DNA from: Kutzneria sp035492655
GTDB lineage: Bacteria > Actinomycetota > Actinomycetes > Mycobacteriales > Pseudonocardiaceae
DNA length: 64,000 nucleotides
Assembly (NCBI GenBank): GCA_035492655.1
Contig: DATJJB010000383.1
Coordinates: 38,121-102,120, forward strand
Direction of reading: 5' to 3'
The first letter of the stretch is position 1. Every line of letters starts with the position of its first letter. Both the position numbers and the translations under genes were made by a program. Shown here piece by piece: positions 1-8,774 of this stretch. A model generated the notes under the pieces. It was not told the DNA's origin and did not search any database. It was given only the letters and a program-made list of their open reading frames with translations.

Positions 1-686
1 TCCGCGGTCTGAAGGAAGCCGGCCACAGCTACTCCGCGCCGACCGGACCGCGCGGCTGGCGGACCACGTTCGACTGGTCCAAACAGGGCCTGGTGTACCT
101 GCGCAGCCACCCGCGGCTGCTGCCCTCGTACGTGATGCTGGTGGTGCTGTTCTCCGTGGTGTACATGCTGAACACGCTGATCGCGCCGCTGGCGGTGGAC
201 GTGCTCCAGGTCGGCTCCACCGGGCTCGGGTTGATCGACTCCATGTTCGCGCTCGGGGCGGTGCTCGGCGGCATCGCGCTGCCGGTGCTCACGTCGCGCT
301 TCAACGAGAGCCGGCTGGCCGGCATCGGCGTGATCGGCATGGGCGGGGCCATGATCGGCATCGGCCTGGTCAGCGGCCTGCTGCTGCCGATGCTGATGTA
401 CGCCACGATGGGCGCCACCTTCCAGGCGTTCTACGTCTTCCGCAGCCGGGTGCAGGAAGCGACGCCGGTCGACCTGCAGGGCCGGGTCATGTCGCTGATG
501 ATCACCACGGTCGGCTTCTGCCGGCTGATCGTCTACCTCACGCTGGCGCTGTCGGCGGGCGAGGTGGCCCTGCGATCCATCTACTTCACCGCCGGCGCCG
601 TGCTGCTCACGCTGGGCGCGATCGTCCTCGTGGCGGCCATCCGCCAGGCCGCTCCGGTGGCCTCGAAGGAAAGGAGCGTGCGATGA
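1..686 (+). CDS. MFS transporter, C-terminal part (cut by window edge)
   Basis: The reading frame is open from the first bases (frame of base 3) to the TGA at 684-686, so only the C-terminal ~228 residues are present. At least five hydrophobic segments are visible, with spacing typical of the second half of a major facilitator; the final helix ends in a short basic tail. The stop overlaps the ATG of the ATP-grasp gene (ATGA), so it is the upstream member of the left biosynthetic operon. The likely role is export of that operon's product across the cytoplasmic membrane; this is inferred from context, and the substrate cannot be read from the sequence. Confidence 0.85.
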   Translation, partial: RGLKEAGHSYSAPTGPRGWRTTFDWSKQGLVYLRSHPRLLPSYVMLVVLFSVVYMLNTLIAPLAVDVLQVGSTGLGLIDSMFALGAVLGGIALPVLTSRFNESRLAGIGVIGMGGAMIGIGLVSGLLLPMLMYATMGATFQAFYVFRSRVQEATPVDLQGRVMSLMITTVGFCRLIVYLTLALSAGEVALRSIYFTAGAVLLTLGAIVLVAAIRQAAPVASKERSVR

Positions 687-1963
687 CCGAGCCGGCGATA
701 GTCCTTCTCGGCGGCCTCGTCGCCACGTGGAATCACCGGTTCCTGCGCGCCGCGCACGAACGCGGCCTGCGGGTGCTGCTCGTCGACCGGGCCAAGACCC
801 GGCTCGGCCAGGCCCGGTCAGCGGCCGGCGAAGACCATCCGTGGAGCCGGATCGCCGACCTCGGCGAGCATGATCCCGACGCGACCGGGGCGATCCTCGA
901 CACGTGCCTGGCATGGGCCCGGCAGTACGACATCCGCGGCGTCTGCTGCCTGCGCGAGGAGTTCGTGACCGCGACCGCCCTCGTCGCCGACCTGCTCGGA
1001 CTGCCGTCCCCCGGTCGGCGAGCCGCGCGGGTCTGCCGGAACAAGTACCTCCAACGCCGTTACCTTGCTGACTGGAGCCCACGTTCGACGCTGTTCTCCG
1101 CGGCCGGGAAAACTGTTGACTGGGAACAGTTTCCAGCCGTGATCAAGCCGGTCGGCCGGCTGGCCAGCTCCGGTGTCAGGCTCGTGCGCGACGGCGACGA
1201 GCTGCGGACCAGCCTGGCCGAGTACTCGCCCGAGGAGGTTCTCCTCCTGGAGGAAAGAGTCCGGGGGCCGGAGTACTCGGTCGAATCGCTGAGTCACCGG
1301 GGTGTTCGGCGGTACTCCGAGGTCACGGAGAAGCGGACCACCGAGGACGACGGCTCGCCGTACTTCGTCGAGCTCGGGCACACCACGCCCGCTCCCCTGC
1401 CCGGCGCGGTGCGCTCCCAGGTGCTGGCCATGCACGACGACATCCTGCGGCGGCTGGAATTCGACACCGGGATGGCGCACGGCGAGTACCGGATCGGCCC
1501 GGACGGCCGCATCACGCTCATCGAGATCGCGGCGCGGCCACCCGGCGACGCCATCCTGAACCTGCACGCGTTGGCCAGCGGCGGATCCTTGGAGGACGTA
1601 CTCATCGGTCTCTCCGTCGGCGAGGATCCCGCCGTACCGGCCGCCGCGACCCGCTGTGCCCGCCAGGTGTTCCTCCCCCAGGCGCCCGGAACCCTCACGG
1701 GGATGGAGATCGCGCTGGACGTCGAGCTCCGGTGGTTCGACTCGACCGCGCCGCGCGACCTCGTGCCCGACATCAGCCGGCCCGACGATCCGCCGACGGT
1801 TCGCTGCGTGATGGCCCTCAAGCCGGTCGGCACCAGCCTGACCGCCATGCACGAGTCCGCCGACCGCGCCGCGACCTTTGTCATCGACGCGGGAAGTCGG
1901 TCCGAATTGGACGAACTGGAACGGGTCGTCCGCGCCGCCGTACGACTGGAGGTGCGAGCGTGA
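683..1963 (+). CDS. ATP-grasp ligase, L-amino-acid-ligase-like
   Basis: 426 residues, with the ATG overlapping the upstream stop and preceded by GGAG. ATP-grasp features are clear: IKPVGRLASSGVRLV (ATP-binding lysine), EERVRGPEYSVES, and near residue 265 GMAHGEYRI followed by LIEIAARPPGD, the metal/ATP-binding signature of the BacD/L-amino-acid-ligase type carboxylate-amine ligases. Family members form an amide via an acyl phosphate. Lying directly before the aromatic-pathway synthase and the MIO enzyme, it probably joins two amino acids or an amino acid and a carboxylic acid. The substrates are unknown. A fatty-acid or biotin carboxylase role is unlikely because the protein is short and has no carrier partner. 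Confidence 0.88.
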   Translation: MTEPAIVLLGGLVATWNHRFLRAAHERGLRVLLVDRAKTRLGQARSAAGEDHPWSRIADLGEHDPDATGAILDTCLAWARQYDIRGVCCLREEFVTATALVADLLGLPSPGRRAARVCRNKYLQRRYLADWSPRSTLFSAAGKTVDWEQFPAVIKPVGRLASSGVRLVRDGDELRTSLAEYSPEEVLLLEERVRGPEYSVESLSHRGVRRYSEVTEKRTTEDDGSPYFVELGHTTPAPLPGAVRSQVLAMHDDILRRLEFDTGMAHGEYRIGPDGRITLIEIAARPPGDAILNLHALASGGSLEDVLIGLSVGEDPAVPAAATRCARQVFLPQAPGTLTGMEIALDVELRWFDSTAPRDLVPDISRPDDPPTVRCVMALKPVGTSLTAMHESADRAATFVIDAGSRSELDELERVVRAAVRLEVRA

Positions 1964-3108
1964 TCGGCGCACAGATGGTCGATGCCGGCGTGCGCTGGCC
2001 GTCGGCGAGCGCGGCCAACGCGGTGTCCCGGGAACTGGCGGCCCGCAAACCGTTGGTGGACCTGGCCGACTGCCAGTCCTTACGCGCCCGGCTGGCCGAG
2101 GCCGCGCTCGGTCAGGCGCTGGTGTTGCAGGCCGGCGACTGCGCGGAGCGGTTCAGCGAGGTGTCGCGGCGCACCACTGTCCGCAAGCGAAGACAACTGT
2201 CCACGCTGGGTCGCGTGATGACCGAGCAGGCGGGCCTGCCAACCGTCCTCATTGGACGGATGGCGGGCCAGTTCGCCAAGCCCCGGAGCTGTCCAACCGA
2301 GCCTGGTCCCGATGGGACGCCGATCCCGGTGTATCGCGGTGACGCCGTGAACGACGCGAGTCCGGCGGCCCGAGTCGCCGACCCGCGGCGAATGCTGGCC
2401 GCCTACGACCATTCGGCGGCCGTGCTGGGGCATCTGTCGACAGAGCCCCAGATCTGGACCAGCCACGAGGCGCTGCTGTTGGAGTACGAGCAGCCGCTGG
2501 TCCGGCGCGATGGGGCGACGCTGACCCGGTACGCCTCGTCCGGGCATCTGCTGTGGGTCGGCGAGCGGACCCGGTCGCTGTGGGGCCCGCACGTCAGCCT
2601 GCTGGCCGACGTGGCCAACCCGATCGGCGTCAAGCTCGGCCCCGGCACCACCGGCTCCGAGCTCGCCGACCTGGTCGACCGGCTCGACCCCGATCGCCGA
2701 CCGGGCCGGCTGGTGCTCATCCCGCGGTTGGGCCACGAGCGCGTGCACGATGTCCTGCCCCGCCTGGTCGCGGCCGTCGCGGGGACCGGCGCGCGTCCGG
2801 TCTGGCTGTGCGATCCGGTGCACGGCAACACCATCAAGCTGGCCGATGGCCGCAAGACCCGCGTTGTCACTCAGCTGATCGACGAGGTCCGGGCCTTCGT
2901 CGAGGTGCTGGCCGCCGCCGGCGCGCATCCGGCCGGACTCCACCTGGAGACGACTCCCGACGCCCTGACCGAATGCGTCGACGACGAGGAGGCTTTGGCC
3001 GGCGGCGACCCGGTTCTCCCTCGTTACGAGTCCGCGTGCGATCCCCGGCTCAACCCCGGTCAGGCCCGCACGGTGATCCAGGCCTTCACGGATCGAGTCG
3101 GCCGATGA
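1960..3108 (+). CDS. 3-deoxy-7-phosphoheptulonate (DAHP) synthase, class II
   Basis: 382 residues from a GTG that overlaps the ATP-grasp stop (GTGA), with GGAGG upstream. It condenses phosphoenolpyruvate and erythrose 4-phosphate, the first step to aromatic compounds. Class II motifs appear in order: LQAGDCAE, GRMAGQFAKPRS, YRGDAVN, SHEALLLEYE, GVKLGPGTTG, WLCDPVHGNT, RKTR and CDPRLN. It is shorter than housekeeping class II enzymes (about 450-470 residues) and lacks their long N-terminal part, like forms found in secondary-metabolite clusters (PhzC type). The usual E-x-T-G stretch reads HLETTPDALTEC. Leu41 is encoded by TTA (2080-2082). It presumably boosts the phenylalanine/tyrosine supply for the next gene. 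Confidence 0.93.
   Translation: MIGAQMVDAGVRWPSASAANAVSRELAARKPLVDLADCQSLRARLAEAALGQALVLQAGDCAERFSEVSRRTTVRKRRQLSTLGRVMTEQAGLPTVLIGRMAGQFAKPRSCPTEPGPDGTPIPVYRGDAVNDASPAARVADPRRMLAAYDHSAAVLGHLSTEPQIWTSHEALLLEYEQPLVRRDGATLTRYASSGHLLWVGERTRSLWGPHVSLLADVANPIGVKLGPGTTGSELADLVDRLDPDRRPGRLVLIPRLGHERVHDVLPRLVAAVAGTGARPVWLCDPVHGNTIKLADGRKTRVVTQLIDEVRAFVEVLAAAGAHPAGLHLETTPDALTECVDDEEALAGGDPVLPRYESACDPRLNPGQARTVIQAFTDRVGR
2080..2082 (+). promoter_or_regulatory. TTA leucine codon in the DAHP synthase gene
   Basis: In the frame set by the GTG at 1960, codon 41 is TTA. TTA is the rarest codon in high-GC actinomycetes and needs the developmentally regulated bldA tRNA in Streptomyces. It is a candidate translational switch for the left operon. 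Confidence 0.6.
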
Positions 3109-4646
3109 CGACACTCGGCGACGACACCCTCCGGCCCGACCAGGTCGCCGTCATCGCCCGAACGCCCGGAACACGCGTCGCGCTAACGGATCGCGCCCGC
3201 GCGGCGATGGCGGAGTCGGTGCGACTTCGGGACGAGCTGATCGCGGCCGGACGGCCGATCTATGGCGTCACAACGGGATTCGGCGACAGCGCGAGTACTC
3301 GCGTGGCACCGGAGCTGGCCAGCGAGCTGCAACGGTCGCTGGTGCGATACCACCTGGTGGGGTCGGGCCCGACGGCGTCGGACGACACCGTCAGGGCGAC
3401 CATGCTGATCCGGGCCAACTGCCTGGCACGCGGCTATTCCGGCATCCGCGCCGAGGTGGTCGATCTGCTGCTCGAACTGCTGGCGAACGACATCGTGCCG
3501 GTCGTGCCGGAGCGAGGGTCGGTGGGGGCCAGCGGCGACCTGGTTCCGTTGTGCTACTTGGCCGATGCGCTCACGGGCGGTGGCGTTGTCAGGCACCGGG
3601 GCGTGGAGGTGCCGGCCCGACGGGCCATGCGTGAGTGCGGGCTGACACCGATGAAGCTCGGCCCGAAGGAAGCGCTGGCGCTGATCAACGGCACCTCGTT
3701 CATGTCGGGCTTCGCGGTGCTGGCAGCGGCGGATGCCAAGGAGCTGGCGGTGATCGCGGAGGCGTGCACGGCGCTGGCCGTGGAGGCGGTGCGCGGTCAT
3801 CAAGGCGCGTTCGCGAAGTTCCCGCACGACCACAAACCGCATCCGGGGCAACAGCGCAGCGCGGCCACGGTGTCCAAGCTGCTCAACGGCTCCGAACTGG
3901 TCACGGACGAGGTCGAAGCCGGCAGGACGGTGCAGGACCGGTATTCGCTGCGCTGCGCCCCGCACGTGATCGGCGTGCTGCGGGACACGCTCACCTGGGT
4001 CGATCAGTGGCTGGCGGTGGAAATCTGCTCCACCAACGACAATCCGATCTTCGACCCGGCCGGCGCCGTGCACAACGCCGGCAACTTCTACGGCGGCCAC
4101 GTCGGCATGGCCATGGACGCGCTCAAGGTGGCCGTGGCCGGCGTCGCCGATCTGCTCGACCGGCAGCTGGCGACGATCGTGGATCGCCGGTACAGCAACG
4201 GATTGCCGGCCAACCTGGCCCCACATGACCCGGAGCGCCCTGGCCTCGATCACGGGTTCAAGGGCGCGCAGATCGCCGCCTCGGCGCTGGCGGCGGAGGC
4301 GCTGAAGCTCGGCATGCCGGCCACCGCGTTCTCCCGGTCCACCGAGGCCCACAACCAGGACAAGGTCTCGATGGGCACCATCGCCGCCCGGGACGCCCGG
4401 ACCGTCGTCGACATCGCCTACGACCTCGCGGCGCTGCATCTGGCCGCGTTGTGCCAGGCCGTCGAGCTGCGTGGCCCGGACCGGCTCGGCGACGGCAGCC
4501 GGGCGGTTTTCACCGCTGTACGCAAGGAAGTCGGCTTCCTGGCCGGCGACCGCCGACTGGACACCGAACTCGCCGCGCTGACCGACGCCCTGCGCGACGG
4601 CCTGGCCAGCAAGGCGATCTCACCCATTCTGGAGGACAACGCATGA
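3105..4646 (+). CDS. MIO-dependent aromatic amino acid ammonia-lyase or aminomutase
   Basis: 513 residues; the ATG overlaps the DAHP-synthase stop. The MIO prosthetic group forms from Ala142-Ser143-Gly144 in GSVGASGDLVPL. The catalytic Tyr53 lies in IYGVTTGFGDS. Other family landmarks are STNDNPIF and SRSTEAHNQDKVSM. The substrate-selectivity pair that is Ser-His in histidine ammonia-lyase reads Tyr-His here (RYHLVG), which with the aromatic-pathway neighbour argues for a phenylalanine- or tyrosine-type substrate. Lyases give cinnamic/coumaric acid; aminomutases give beta-amino acids (SgcC4 in C-1027 is one). Sequence alone does not decide which. Next in the operon is the amidase (ATGA overlap). 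Confidence 0.9.
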   Translation: MTTLGDDTLRPDQVAVIARTPGTRVALTDRARAAMAESVRLRDELIAAGRPIYGVTTGFGDSASTRVAPELASELQRSLVRYHLVGSGPTASDDTVRATMLIRANCLARGYSGIRAEVVDLLLELLANDIVPVVPERGSVGASGDLVPLCYLADALTGGGVVRHRGVEVPARRAMRECGLTPMKLGPKEALALINGTSFMSGFAVLAAADAKELAVIAEACTALAVEAVRGHQGAFAKFPHDHKPHPGQQRSAATVSKLLNGSELVTDEVEAGRTVQDRYSLRCAPHVIGVLRDTLTWVDQWLAVEICSTNDNPIFDPAGAVHNAGNFYGGHVGMAMDALKVAVAGVADLLDRQLATIVDRRYSNGLPANLAPHDPERPGLDHGFKGAQIAASALAAEALKLGMPATAFSRSTEAHNQDKVSMGTIAARDARTVVDIAYDLAALHLAALCQAVELRGPDRLGDGSRAVFTAVRKEVGFLAGDRRLDTELAALTDALRDGLASKAISPILEDNA

Positions 4647-5938
4647 CCACCGTGACCGACGCGGCGCCCACGGTGCCGCCGCTTGTCGCCGAGCCGCTGC
4701 GGGACCGGCTGCGCCGGGTCGACGCCGGCGACTTCCCGGCCGCCGACTGGCGGGCCGAGCTCGACGCCTGGGGCCTGGTGGCCGACGACCGGTACCGCGC
4801 CTGCGTGCATCTGCGCCCGGTGCCGCAGAGCCGGCTGCCGATCGCGATCGGCGTCAAGGACACCATCGACGTCGCCGGGATGCCGACCACGTGGGGCATG
4901 CGGCGCTACCGCCACCACCCGACCACCTCCGCCGCGGCGCTGGCCGGCACGAGTCTGGCCGCGGTGAACGCGAAGCTGGTCACCACCGAGGCCAACGTCG
5001 GCATCGGCTCCGGCTGCGTCAACCCGTACCTGCCGCACATCGACCCGACCGGCTCCAGCACCGGCCCGGCGGTCGCCGTCGCCGCCGGCATCTGCGACCT
5101 GGGGCTGGGCAGCGACGTCACCGGCTCCATCCGCGCGCCAGCGGGCCGCTGCGGTCTGGTCGGCCTGCGCACCACCCACAACGCGGCCCGGCTGCCCGGC
5201 CTGCTGCCGCTGGCGCCGACCATGGACTCCATCGGCTGGATCACCCGGACGGCCGACGACCTGGCCGTGGCGTGGAATCGGCTGGACCTGGGGCCGGGTC
5301 GGGTCGGCGACCGGCGCGCCCGCCGCATCGGCATCATCGCCAACGACCTGGCGGCCCCGGTGATGGCCGCGGCGGCCGAGGACGCGGCCAAGGCGCTGCT
5401 CGACGCCGGGCACGACGTCGTCGTGGTGGACCTGGGCGAGTTGTGGCGGGGGCGTGGGGCGGCGTGGGAGCTGTGCGCCCGCTCGGCCCACGAGAACCTC
5501 CAGTTCCTCAGTGACGAGGTCCTCGACGCGGCGACCATCGCCAGCATCACGTTCGGGGCCCGGGTGAATCCGTCCCGTATCAACGAGATCCTGGCCGTGG
5601 AACAGCCCCGGCTGATCGCGCTCGCCGCCGAGCTGTTCGCGGCCCAGCAGGTCGACGCCTGGCTCATGCCGCTCGACGCCGACCTGCCCCGACGGGCCGG
5701 CATGCCGCCGACCGGCGGCGTGTTCCCGCTGCCCGAGCTGCCCGACTTCGACCGGGAGATCGGCTTCAACCCGGTGGCCAGCATCGCCGGCCTGCCCTCG
5801 CTGTCCTGCCCGGTCGGCGTCACCGACGACGGCTCGCCGCTGTCCGTGCAGCTCGTCGGCCCGCGCGACGCCGACGCCGTGCTGATCGAGCTGGCCCTCG
5901 ATCTCGACGGGTTGCGGCCGAGGTATCGACTGCGGTGA
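4643..5938 (+). CDS. amidase-signature family hydrolase
   Basis: 431 residues; the ATG at 4643 overlaps the previous stop and follows GGAGGA. The Ser-cisSer-Lys triad of the amidase-signature family is readable as Lys72 (GVKDTID), Ser138 (TGSSTGPAVAV) and Ser162 (GSDVTGSIR). The signature differs from the usual GGSSGG and GSDTGGSIR, so the oxyanion-hole region is divergent while the catalytic residues remain. It hydrolyses or transfers an amide. As the last gene of the ATP-grasp/MIO operon it may trim, amidate or release the product; that role is inference. A GatA subunit is unlikely because no GatB/GatC lies nearby. Confidence 0.88.
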   Translation: MTTVTDAAPTVPPLVAEPLRDRLRRVDAGDFPAADWRAELDAWGLVADDRYRACVHLRPVPQSRLPIAIGVKDTIDVAGMPTTWGMRRYRHHPTTSAAALAGTSLAAVNAKLVTTEANVGIGSGCVNPYLPHIDPTGSSTGPAVAVAAGICDLGLGSDVTGSIRAPAGRCGLVGLRTTHNAARLPGLLPLAPTMDSIGWITRTADDLAVAWNRLDLGPGRVGDRRARRIGIIANDLAAPVMAAAAEDAAKALLDAGHDVVVVDLGELWRGRGAAWELCARSAHENLQFLSDEVLDAATIASITFGARVNPSRINEILAVEQPRLIALAAELFAAQQVDAWLMPLDADLPRRAGMPPTGGVFPLPELPDFDREIGFNPVASIAGLPSLSCPVGVTDDGSPLSVQLVGPRDADAVLIELALDLDGLRPRYRLR

Positions 5939-5944
5939 CCGGCT

Positions 5945-5973
5945 CCGCCGCGCTCCCGCCGGGAGCGCGGCGG
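5945..5973. terminator. perfect hairpin between amidase and LAL regulator
   Basis: A 13-bp perfect stem (5945-5957 with 5961-5973, arm CCGCCGCGCTCCC) and a 3-nt loop fill the gap between two convergent genes. It probably works as a bidirectional terminator, although no T-run follows, as is usual in this GC class. Confidence 0.75.
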
Positions 5974-5974
5974 C

Positions 5975-8692
5975 TCACCGTTGCAGGAACCAGCGGGCGA
6001 GTTCGGTGCGGGTGGTCAGCCCGGTCTTGGCCAGGATCCGCCGGACGTGGCTCTCCACGGTCCGTTCGGAGAGCACGAGCCGGTCGGCGATGGCCCGGTT
6101 GGTCAGCGCCTGCGCCACCAGGTCGACGATCTCGTGCTCACGCGGCGTGAGCGGGTCCTCGATCGTGGCCAGGAACGCGTCGGCGGCCCGGGACAGGCCG
6201 GGCATGTCCAGGCGACGAGCGTCATCGGCGGCGGTTCGAGCCAGCTGGGCGGCGCGGCGGTGATCGCCGGTCACCGCGAGGGCACGGGCCAGCCCAAGGC
6301 GTCCCCGCGCGACGTACGGCCGAGCGCCGAGCAGCGAGTCGATGCGCAGTCCCTGTTCGAAATGTGCCACGGCAGCGGCGGGTTCGTCGCAGGCGAGGTC
6401 CAGTTCGGCGAGCGTGCGGGCGACGGATCCCTCATACGACACGGTGCCCGCGCCGGTCGCCCACGATTCGTCGAACAGCTCGCTCATCACGGCGCGCACC
6501 GCGAGCCGGTCGGCCCGGTCGCCCAGCTCGATGACCAGCTCGGACAGGTAGGCCAAGGCGGCCAGCCGAAGGCCACGCCACCGGCCGGAGACGGCGCGGG
6601 CGATGGGCAGCGCGAGGGTCGCCGCGTCGTTCCGGCGGCCGGCGAGCAGCAGGGCCATCGCCAGACCGGCCTGGCCGACGAGCGGATAGCCGCGGACGGC
6701 CGGCAGCTGGCCCTCCCAGCCGGGGTCCAGGTCGGCGGGGTCGCCGCGCGCGATGGCGAGGCCGAGGGACTGGGCGAACTCGGAGAACGTCACCGAGGTG
6801 TCGTGCCAGTCCGCGGCGATCTCGGCGGCCTGCGCGCGCAGCCGGCGGTTGGCGGCGAAGTCGCCGGTCAGCGTGGCCAGCGTCGCCTGCCGGCGCAGCA
6901 GGTGCCAGCGCACGAGAGGCAGGCCGGTGCGGTCGGCGAGCGCCTGCATCGCGGCGATCTCCCGCATGGCGGTCGGCATGTCGGCACGGTGCACGGCGGC
7001 GTCGGAAAGCCAGATGTGCGCCCACAACCGGTCCAGCGGCCGACCGGCCGGCTCGGCCAGCACGATCGCCCGCCGGGCCAGCGCAACCATTTCGTCGTTG
7101 AGCTGCGGCGCCCACGCCACGCCGGCCCTGGCCCGGATCGCGTCCAGCTCGGCATGCGGATCGCCGCTCACGGTGGCCAGCTCGATGGCGCGGTGGGAGT
7201 GCGCGTCGGCCTCGTCCTCCCGTGACAGCTCGACCAGCACGCAGGCCAGCTGCGCCTCCACCCGGGCGCACAGGGCCGGCTCGTCGAGCTGGCGTAGCGC
7301 CCGTCGGCACAGGTCTTCGAGCCGGCTGTTCACCTCCGGGTGGCCGACGCCCTGGACGATGATCGCCGCCCGGCCGACCACGTCGGAACGACCGGTGCGC
7401 TCCCCCTCGTCCGCCGCCCGTTCGCAGGTCTCGGCGCTCTGGCTGATGTGCCCGGCGAGGTACCGCACCCGGGCGAGGTCGAGCAGCAGCTCGGCCCGGT
7501 CCGATCCGCCGGCGTCGAGAGCCATGCCCAGGTACGACGCCGATTCCTCGTACGCCCCGGCGATCCGAGCGGCTTCGGCGGCACGGATCGCCCACGGCAC
7601 CGCGTTGCCGGGTTCGCCGGCCTGCTGCCAGTGCCGGGCCACCGCGGCGGCCCGGTCGTCGCGGCCGACCGCCAACGGTTCCAGCAGCCCGGCCGCCGTC
7701 CGGTGCAGGGCGGCCCGACGCGAGGGCGACAGCGTGGCGTAGGCCGCGTCGCGGACCAGCACGTGCGCGAACCGGACGCCTGATGGCCCGATCTCCACCA
7801 GCCCGGCCGGCACCGCCGGCAGAAAACGCTCCACCGCGGCGGGCGGCTCCGCGTCGAGCATCCGCGCCAGAACCTCGGGTTCCTCCGGGCCGAGCACGCT
7901 GAGGGCCTCGACCGCCGCAGCAGCCTCCGGTCCGGCGGCGCGCATGGCCGTCGTGACCAGGTGACGCAACGCCGGCGCGGATCCGGCCGTATCCGCGGCG
8001 TTGCCGCGCAACGTGTCTGCGGCCGCCTTGGCCAACGTGCGCAGGTACAACGGGCTGCCGCCGGACAGCTCGGCCGCCCGCCGCACGGCTGCGGTGTCGG
8101 CACCGTCGACGGCGATGGACAGCAGGCAGGCTGACTCGCTTGGTGACAGCGGTCCGAGGCCGACCACCTCGGCGTTCCGGTGGGCCCGCAGGTCGGGGCC
8201 GTCCCGGTGCACGCCGACGATGAGCAGCGGCAGCCGGCGGATCTCGGCCGCGACCCGGTCCAGCAGGCGCAACGTCGCCTCGTCGGCCCATTGGAGATCG
8301 TCCAACACCAGCACCAAACCGCTTGCGCAGGCCAGCGCGTCGAGCACGGCAGTGTCGGCGGCAAAGATCGCGGCCGACGACTCGTCGGCCGAACTGTGCT
8401 CACGCTGCGTGGTCCCGGCGACCAAGGCCGCCAGGGCCTCGCGCGGCCCGGGCAGGTCCCGCACCGCCCGTACCCACGGCCACAGCGCCGGCATCCCGGC
8501 GTCGGTCACGGCCGCGCCCCAGCCGACCGGCGTGCCGTCCGCGATCAGCTCTTCGACCAGGCGGGTCTTGCCGATCCCGGCCGGCCCGGTGACCAGCACC
8601 AGATGGCCGGCGCCGGCCCGGGCGTCGGCCAGCCGCCGACGCAGCAGGCCCAGCTCGGCCCGGCGCCCGATGAGCGAATCCGCCGAGGTCAC
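5975..8692 (-). CDS. LAL-type LuxR family transcriptional regulator
   Basis: 905 residues from the GTG at 8692; the in-frame upstream extension lacks family similarity and runs into the divergent gene's promoter, so I prefer this start. The N-terminus carries a Walker A motif GPAGIGKT (residues 36-43) and a Walker B-like LVLVLDDLQWAD. A long TPR-like helical middle follows, then a C-terminal LuxR helix-turn-helix (LTPREHEIVDLV ... SERTVESHVRRI). Large ATP-binding LuxR regulators usually activate the neighbouring biosynthetic genes. It lies between the ATP-grasp/MIO operon and the divergent glutathione operon and is the best candidate activator of both. Confidence 0.92.
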   Translation of the reverse strand: MTSADSLIGRRAELGLLRRRLADARAGAGHLVLVTGPAGIGKTRLVEELIADGTPVGWGAAVTDAGMPALWPWVRAVRDLPGPREALAALVAGTTQREHSSADESSAAIFAADTAVLDALACASGLVLVLDDLQWADEATLRLLDRVAAEIRRLPLLIVGVHRDGPDLRAHRNAEVVGLGPLSPSESACLLSIAVDGADTAAVRRAAELSGGSPLYLRTLAKAAADTLRGNAADTAGSAPALRHLVTTAMRAAGPEAAAAVEALSVLGPEEPEVLARMLDAEPPAAVERFLPAVPAGLVEIGPSGVRFAHVLVRDAAYATLSPSRRAALHRTAAGLLEPLAVGRDDRAAAVARHWQQAGEPGNAVPWAIRAAEAARIAGAYEESASYLGMALDAGGSDRAELLLDLARVRYLAGHISQSAETCERAADEGERTGRSDVVGRAAIIVQGVGHPEVNSRLEDLCRRALRQLDEPALCARVEAQLACVLVELSREDEADAHSHRAIELATVSGDPHAELDAIRARAGVAWAPQLNDEMVALARRAIVLAEPAGRPLDRLWAHIWLSDAAVHRADMPTAMREIAAMQALADRTGLPLVRWHLLRRQATLATLTGDFAANRRLRAQAAEIAADWHDTSVTFSEFAQSLGLAIARGDPADLDPGWEGQLPAVRGYPLVGQAGLAMALLLAGRRNDAATLALPIARAVSGRWRGLRLAALAYLSELVIELGDRADRLAVRAVMSELFDESWATGAGTVSYEGSVARTLAELDLACDEPAAAVAHFEQGLRIDSLLGARPYVARGRLGLARALAVTGDHRRAAQLARTAADDARRLDMPGLSRAADAFLATIEDPLTPREHEIVDLVAQALTNRAIADRLVLSERTVESHVRRILAKTGLTTRTELARWFLQR

Positions 8693-8721
8693 GCCGGCAG
8701 TATCACCGATGCAGTGCCGGC
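8693..8721. promoter_or_regulatory. inverted repeat in the LAL/glutathione divergent promoter region
   Basis: GCCGGCA (8693-8699) is repeated in inverse as TGCCGGC (8715-8721), 15 bp apart, directly upstream of the LAL start inside the 82-bp divergent intergenic region. It could be an operator or a leader hairpin. The sequence is simple for this base composition, so confidence is modest. Confidence 0.35.
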
Positions 8722-8774
8722 TTGCGTACCAGCACTGATGTGCGCGGCGCGGCGTCCGGGGGATCTTCGTCGCC

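Noticed and set aside
818..1972. 384-codon open frame antisense to the ATP-grasp gene (and similar ones at 2080-3114, 3183-4439 and 4418-5491)
   Set aside because: These mirror coupled sense genes with clear motifs; no start signals or family features.
3105..4646. Annotation of the MIO enzyme as housekeeping histidine ammonia-lyase (hutH)
   Set aside because: The selectivity pair is Tyr-His, not Ser-His, and the gene is coupled to a DAHP synthase and ATP-grasp ligase rather than to hut genes.
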